From Streptosporangium nondiastaticum (GTDB lineage: Bacteria > Actinomycetota > Actinomycetes > Streptomycetales > Streptomycetaceae): a stretch of 64,000 nt of DNA. The notes under the pieces are model-generated. The model was not told where the DNA came from, did no database searches, and saw only the letters and a program-made list of their open reading frames with translations. Below, piece after piece: positions 60,109-64,000 of the stretch. A program made the translations under genes and the position numbers. Numbering within the stretch: the first letter of the stretch is position 1; each line of letters begins with the position of its first letter. The stretch lies in NCBI RefSeq assembly GCF_003011965.1, contig NZ_PXWG01000007.1, positions 62,001 to 126,000 on the forward strand, read 5' to 3'.

Positions 60109-60750
60109 TCACGCGCCGCGCAGCGTCGTGGCAACCGGCCCGTCGCCGAGCACGTCGATCCGGCCCGCCTTGACGCCCTGTTCCACGGTGAGCGTCCCGT
60201 TGCCGAGCTCGCGGCACGTATCGGCGTCGAGGACGAGGCGGGCGTCCGGCGCCTCGGCGGGCCCGTCGCCGTACACCGGCCCCTCGCCCCCGAGCCGTAC
60301 GTGGAAGACGCCCTCGTCCAGCGCCACGTCGACGACGGCCGGGCCCTCGGTCGCCGGAAGACGGCGCAGGAGAGGCAGGGCGAACCAGTGCGCCCGCACC
60401 GCGTCCGTGGGCCGGCGTTCGGCGAGATCGGGCGCGCCCCACTCGGCGAGCGCGGTGAGTACGGGCAGCAGGCCGGCGCCGCGCGGGGTGAGTTCGTACA
60501 CCGTGGCGGCTCCCGGCGGCGGAAGCCTGCGGCGTGTCGCGAGGCCCTGGGTCTCCATGTCCTTGAGCCGGGTGGCGAGCATGTCCGTGGAGACGCCGGG
60601 CAGGTCGGCGTGGAGGTCGGTGTACCGGCGGGGCCCGGCCAGGAGCTCCCGGACGATCAGCAGGGTCCAGCGGTCCCCGACCGCGTCCAGGGCGCGGGCC
60701 GAGGCGCAGTACTGGTCGTAACTTCGACGGCGAGGCTGACGTGGCGGCAT
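60109..60750 (-). CDS. HxlR-family regulator with C-terminal SCP2-like domain
   Basis: A 213-residue regulator. The winged-helix HxlR domain is residues 9-100: SYDQYCASARALDAVGDRWT, LLIVRELLAGPRRYTDLHAD, LPGVSTDMLATRLKDMETQG and YELTPRGAGLLPVLTALAEW. After residue 110 an SCP2-like domain follows (TVEQGVKAGRIDVLGDGPVA). Such two-domain HxlR proteins are common in actinobacteria; the C-terminal domain may bind a lipid or sterol-like ligand. It is divergent from alaA. The cysteine near residue 14 could sense electrophiles or thiols. It probably binds the palindromes at 60782-60807. Confidence 0.9.
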   Translation of the reverse strand: MPPRQPRRRSYDQYCASARALDAVGDRWTLLIVRELLAGPRRYTDLHADLPGVSTDMLATRLKDMETQGLATRRRLPPPGAATVYELTPRGAGLLPVLTALAEWGAPDLAERRPTDAVRAHWFALPLLRRLPATEGPAVVDVALDEGVFHVRLGGEGPVYGDGPAEAPDARLVLDADTCRELGNGTLTVEQGVKAGRIDVLGDGPVATTLRGA

Positions 60751-60781
60751 GACGCCCAGTCTAGACAAGATGTTGGACTTT

Positions 60782-60807
60782 CCAAGCTCAAGCTTGGTAA
60801 AACCAAG
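60782..60807. promoter_or_regulatory. HxlR operator region between regulator and alaA
   Basis: Two overlapping inverted repeats: CCAAGCT-CA-AGCTTGG (60782-60797) and CTTGG-TAAAA-CCAAG (60793-60807), followed by TAACA. They lie 31 bp from the regulator start and 81 bp from alaA. The second matches the ddl upstream element. Confidence 0.75.
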
Positions 60808-60888
60808 TAACAAGCAACACGGTTGAGGTGCGAACGAGGCCAGTGGGATCCCGGGAACCCGGGATCCGGCCACCAGGGAGGGCACGGC

Positions 60889-62100
60889 ATGGAGTTCCGG
60901 CAGTCGAGCAAGCTCAGCGAGGTCTGCTACGAGATCCGGGGTCCGGTGATCGAGCACGCCAACGCGCTGGAGGAGGCGGGCCACAGCGTGCTGCGCCTCA
61001 ACACCGGGAACCCGGCCCTGTTCGGCTTCGAGGCGCCCGAGGAGATCGTCCAGGACATGATCCGGATGCTGCCCCGGGCGCACGGCTACACCGACTCGCG
61101 CGGTGTGCTCTCCGCCCGCCGCGCCGTCGCCCAGCGCTATCAGGCGATCGGCCTGACCGACGTCACGGTGGACGACATCTTCCTCGGCAACGGCGTCTCC
61201 GAGCTGGTCTCCATGGCCGTACAGGCCTTGCTGGAGGACGGCGACGAGGTCCTCATCCCCGCCCCCGACTTCCCGCTCTGGACCGCCGTCACCACCCTCG
61301 CCGGCGGCAAGGCCGTCCACTACATCTGCGACGAGTCGGCCGACTGGTACCCGGACCTCGACGACATGGCATCCAAGATCACGGACCGGACCAAGGCCGT
61401 GGTCATCATCAACCCCAACAACCCGACCGGCGCGGTCTACCCCAAGGAGGTCGTCGAGGGCATCCTCGACCTCGCCCGCCGCCACCAGCTGATGGTCTTC
61501 GCGGACGAGATCTACGACCAGATCCTCTACGACGACGCCGTGCACCACTCCGCCGCGGCCCTCGCCCCCGACCTGGTCGTGCTCACCTTCTGCGGGCTGT
61601 CCAAGACGTACCGGGTGGCCGGCTTCCGCTCCGGCTGGCTCGTGGTGACCGGACCCAAGAAGCACGCGTCCAGCTACCTGGAGGGGCTGACCATGCTCGC
61701 CTCCATGCGGCTGTGCGCCAATGCCCCGGCCCAGTACGCCATTCAGGCCGCGCTCGGAGGCCGCCAGTCCATCAAGGAGCTGACTTCGCCGGGGGGCCGC
61801 CTCCTCGAACAGCGCGACCGCGCCTGGGAGAAGCTGAACGAGATCCCCGGCGTGTCGTGCGTGAAGCCGAAGGGCGCGCTGTACGCGTTCCCGCGCATCG
61901 ACCCGAAGGTGCATCCGATCCACGATGACGAGAAGTTCGTCCTCGACCTGCTGCTCCGCGAGAAGATCCAGGTCGTCCAGGGCACGGGCTTCAACTGGCC
62001 CCGCCCCGACCACTTCCGGATCCTGACCCTGCCGTACGCCGACGACCTGGACGCGGCGATAAGCCGGATCGGGCGGTTCCTGAGCGGATACCGGCAGTAG
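60889..62100 (+). CDS. alaA: AlaA-type alanine aminotransferase
   Basis: A 403-residue fold type I PLP aminotransferase, closely resembling E. coli AlaA over its whole length: RQSSKLSEVCYEIRGPVIEH, VLRLNTGNPALFGFEAPEEI, IFLGNGVSELVSMAVQALLE, IINPNNPTGAVYPKEVVEGI, the Schiff-base Lys in FCGLSKTYRVAGFRSGW and LASMRLCANAPAQYAIQAAL. It interconverts alanine and pyruvate with 2-oxoglutarate/glutamate and so supplies L-alanine. GGGAGG about 8 nt before ATG 60889 fixes the start. With ddl next door, the pair feeds D-Ala-D-Ala synthesis, assuming an alanine racemase elsewhere. Confidence 0.95.
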   Translation: MEFRQSSKLSEVCYEIRGPVIEHANALEEAGHSVLRLNTGNPALFGFEAPEEIVQDMIRMLPRAHGYTDSRGVLSARRAVAQRYQAIGLTDVTVDDIFLGNGVSELVSMAVQALLEDGDEVLIPAPDFPLWTAVTTLAGGKAVHYICDESADWYPDLDDMASKITDRTKAVVIINPNNPTGAVYPKEVVEGILDLARRHQLMVFADEIYDQILYDDAVHHSAAALAPDLVVLTFCGLSKTYRVAGFRSGWLVVTGPKKHASSYLEGLTMLASMRLCANAPAQYAIQAALGGRQSIKELTSPGGRLLEQRDRAWEKLNEIPGVSCVKPKGALYAFPRIDPKVHPIHDDEKFVLDLLLREKIQVVQGTGFNWPRPDHFRILTLPYADDLDAAISRIGRFLSGYRQ

Positions 62101-62509
62101 CCTTCGAGCCCCGCCGGTGTGCGGGATAAGACGCGCGATTTGCAGTCTCCTCAACGGGCGGGTCGCTGGTGGGCCGGCGTGCGTGTCAGGGCGGCGTCAG
62201 GGATGTGGGGCGTTCCTTGTCCCCCGGCGCGGGGCTTCCTTGAATGGCTCTTGTGAACAGCCACCTGCGCCACCACGACCGGCCGCCTCATACGGCGCCG
62301 CCCGGCACCGCGCGCAGTTCCCGCACAGCGGGCTGAGCGCGCCCACAACTTCATCGATGCCCCGGCTGCGCCCGTCACGCAGCAGCCGGCAGCACACGGC
62401 ACAGCGCGTTCCGGCTTCCGCCGCCCAGTCGCCGATGCCGCTTCACGCTCGTACGGCAGCTTCGCCCCACAGCGCTCGCTGCCGCTCTGTCCTTCCCGGA
62501 GTGGATTCC
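62101..62509. other. Gene-free stretch before the SDR gene
   Basis: About 400 bp without a convincing gene on either strand. It must contain the SDR promoter, but no specific site could be assigned. Confidence 0.35.
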
Positions 62510-63325
62510 ATGTCTTCTGCTGTCTCGCCCGCCTTCAGGACCGTTCTGGTCACCGGTGCCACGTCCGGCATCGGCTGGGAGACCGCCCGGCTGCTCGCCG
62601 GACGGGGCGACACGGTCATCGTGCATGCCCCCGACCAGGCTTCCGGCGATGACGCCGTCACCCGCCTGGTGGCGGCCGGCACCGACGTCCTGCGACTGCG
62701 TCTGGTCGTCGCCGACTTCTCCCGGCTGGACGAGGTGCGGGCCATGGCCGCGCGCGTCGCCGAGGAGCACCCCGTCCTCGACGTCCTGGTCAACAACGCA
62801 GCCGTCGCCGCGCCCGAGCGGCGCACCGTGACCGCCGACGGCAACGAGCTCTCCCTCCAGGTCAACTTCCTCGCTGCCTACCTCCTCACCCGTGAGCTCG
62901 CCGGCCCGCTCAGCGCCCGCCCCGGCAGCCGCGTCGTCAACGTCTCGTCCTCCATGCACCGCACGGCGTCCATCGCCTGGAGCGACCCGCACCGCGCGAA
63001 GCGCTACTCAAGCGGCGCCGCCTACGCCCAGTCCCAGCTCGCGCTGACCATCGCGGCGCGCGAGCAGGCGCCGTGGACCTCGGTCAGCGTGCATCCGGGT
63101 GTCTGTGACACCGGCTTGCTGCGGCTGTACGCGCACGAGGGCGACTCCGCCCTGCAGGGCGCCGAGTGCGTCGTGCGGCTCTGCGACCCCGCCACCGGGC
63201 TCGTGCCCGGTGCCTACTACGACCGCAGGGCTCTCTCCCCGGCGGCCCCTGTCGCGATGGAGGACCGCACGGTACGCCGCCTGTGCAAGCTTGCTGACCG
63301 CCTGGTCGGCGCGAAGTCCGCCTGA
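62510..63325 (+). CDS. Short-chain dehydrogenase/reductase with YxxxQ
   Basis: A 271-residue SDR. The nucleotide loop TVLVTGATSGIGWETARLLA (TGxxxGIG) and NNAA (VLDVLVNNAAVAAPERRTV) are intact, and the Ser region is VVNVSSSMHRTAS. At the usual Y-x-x-x-K the sequence is GAAYAQSQLALTI, so the catalytic lysine is glutamine. This is seen in some retinol-dehydrogenase-like SDR groups and may lower or change activity. The ATG at 62510 opens MSSAVSPAFRTVLVTG. It stands alone; substrate unknown. Confidence 0.87.
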   Translation: MSSAVSPAFRTVLVTGATSGIGWETARLLAGRGDTVIVHAPDQASGDDAVTRLVAAGTDVLRLRLVVADFSRLDEVRAMAARVAEEHPVLDVLVNNAAVAAPERRTVTADGNELSLQVNFLAAYLLTRELAGPLSARPGSRVVNVSSSMHRTASIAWSDPHRAKRYSSGAAYAQSQLALTIAAREQAPWTSVSVHPGVCDTGLLRLYAHEGDSALQGAECVVRLCDPATGLVPGAYYDRRALSPAAPVAMEDRTVRRLCKLADRLVGAKSA

Positions 63326-63358
63326 ACCCGCCGCCTCCGCGCGTACGTGCGCGCGCCG

Positions 63359-64000
63359 CTACCGGATCACGGCTCCGAACGCCTTGCCGCCTGACGGGAT
63401 GCCGTCCTTGCCCGGCTGATACACCGTCACCGGCTGGTCGGCGCCGCCGGCGTCGTACGAGGTGACGTTCTGCCACGGTACCGCGTACGCCGCGCCCTGG
63501 GCGTTCGGGCCGGTCGGCATGCCCACGTAGATGTGGGTCGGGGAGGCGCCGATGGCCCGGCCCATGTGCTGGTCGGCGCCCGGCGTGCCGGGGACGCCGT
63601 TGTGCCCGGCGTACAGGACGTCGTTGTGCGGACCGGGAGCGCCGAGCAGAGTCATGGTCTGCACCGCACCCGCGGCGGTCACGGAACCCTGGGATTCGCC
63701 GGGCACGCCCACGAGGAGCTGGAGCGTCTGCCAGGTGGGCGCGGTCCTGGGGGAGAGGTTGACCGCCTGGACGGTCTCGCCGAACCGGTCGCCGGTCTCG
63801 ATGCCGCCGATGACGCCGGGCTGGTCCTGGTGAATCACCTGGTACTGGGTCCAGGCGCCGGAGGCGGGGACCTTGAAGGTGGTCACACTGCCGGCGTTCT
63901 TCACGTCCGTCCCGGCGGCCTTGTCGATGTCCTCGCCCGGTGCGCCGATGGCGATGTTGTTCGCGTCGGCGGACACGGACCAGCCGACCTTGTCGCCGGC
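63359..64000 (-). CDS. FG-GAP (integrin-like) repeat protein, N-terminus beyond right edge
   Basis: The stop is at 63359 and the frame is open to the right edge (214 codons). It contains FG-GAP beta-propeller repeats: DKVGWSVSADANNIAIGAPG (GxSVSxxxxxxxIGAPGED), then DRFGETVQAVNLSP followed by WQTLQLLVGVPGESQGSVTA and HMGRAIGASPTHIYVGMPTG. These propellers bind calcium and are usually extracellular. A signal peptide would be outside the window. No other domain is visible in the part present. Confidence 0.8.
   Translation of the reverse strand, partial: AGDKVGWSVSADANNIAIGAPGEDIDKAAGTDVKNAGSVTTFKVPASGAWTQYQVIHQDQPGVIGGIETGDRFGETVQAVNLSPRTAPTWQTLQLLVGVPGESQGSVTAAGAVQTMTLLGAPGPHNDVLYAGHNGVPGTPGADQHMGRAIGASPTHIYVGMPTGPNAQGAAYAVPWQNVTSYDAGGADQPVTVYQPGKDGIPSGGKAFGAVIR

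Overview
The window looks like about 64 kb of a Streptomyces-type chromosome (family Streptomycetaceae). The grounds are very high GC throughout, G/C-rich third codon positions, GTG and TTG starts beside ATG, GGAGG-type ribosome sites, many short divergent regulator/target pairs, an ECF41 sigma factor, a LAL-type giant regulator and a class III lanthipeptide locus. No rRNA, tRNA, CRISPR array, phage or insertion sequence was recognised. Most of the content is accessory (regulators, exporters, detoxification and secreted proteins, natural-product genes); rsgA is the only near-universal gene.

Layout. 1-10 kb: a cut-off TetR regulator, a MerR-peroxiredoxin fusion with its own MerR-type promoter, two tiny coupled hydrophilic proteins, an MFS exporter/LysR pair, and small enzymes (cupin, CYTH-like, SnoaL-like, flavodoxin, RpiB-like). 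Then comes a TetR regulator facing a frameshifted SnoaL gene coupled to an NmrA-type reductase. 10-15.5 kb: secreted proteins, then a run of gene remnants (3' end of a fatty-acyl-AMP ligase, an SDR, a cytochrome P450, an alpha-oxoamine synthase) that have lost internal pieces. They end at an intact fatty-acid-hydroxylase-like membrane protein. Together they read as a decayed operon for a sphingolipid-like lipid. 15.6-29.5 kb: serine hydrolase, lipase, lipoprotein, a coupled GNAT-Doc pair, a carboxymuconolactone decarboxylase/ECF41 pair with a good ECF41 promoter, a beta-propeller/LysR pair, an aldo-keto reductase behind an orphan MerR-type promoter, and an ankyrin/HEAT protein. 30-40 kb: a large Orn/Lys/Arg decarboxylase, small proteins, a sulfotransferase next to a glycosyltransferase remnant carrying a hexanucleotide expansion, an APC permease and rsgA.

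40.5-54.4 kb is the most coherent biosynthetic region. A two-component pair and a 1028-residue LuxR/ATPase regulator converge on a minus-strand operon made of a 43-residue lanthipeptide precursor (50191-50322, easily missed), a strong hairpin, a class III lanthionine synthetase (LanKC) and an ABC exporter. Next to it lie a second ABC exporter (ATPase plus permease) and a divergent two-component system. The precursor has the class III leader motif LKLQ and an S-x2-S-x4-C core.

54.4-64 kb: a darcynin / membrane protein / multicopper oxidase operon facing its TetR regulator across a large palindrome. Then come an accessory D-alanine-D-alanine ligase, a HxlR regulator and an AlaA-type alanine aminotransferase. 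The promoters of the ligase and of the aminotransferase share one sequence element, which suggests a small alanine/cell-wall regulon. An SDR with a substituted catalytic lysine and a cut-off FG-GAP protein close the window.

A pattern across the whole window is the presence of in-frame simple-sequence tracts (Gly-Ser, Tyr-Gly, Ala-Pro, His-Gly-Lys and others) in linkers and termini of more than ten unrelated genes.
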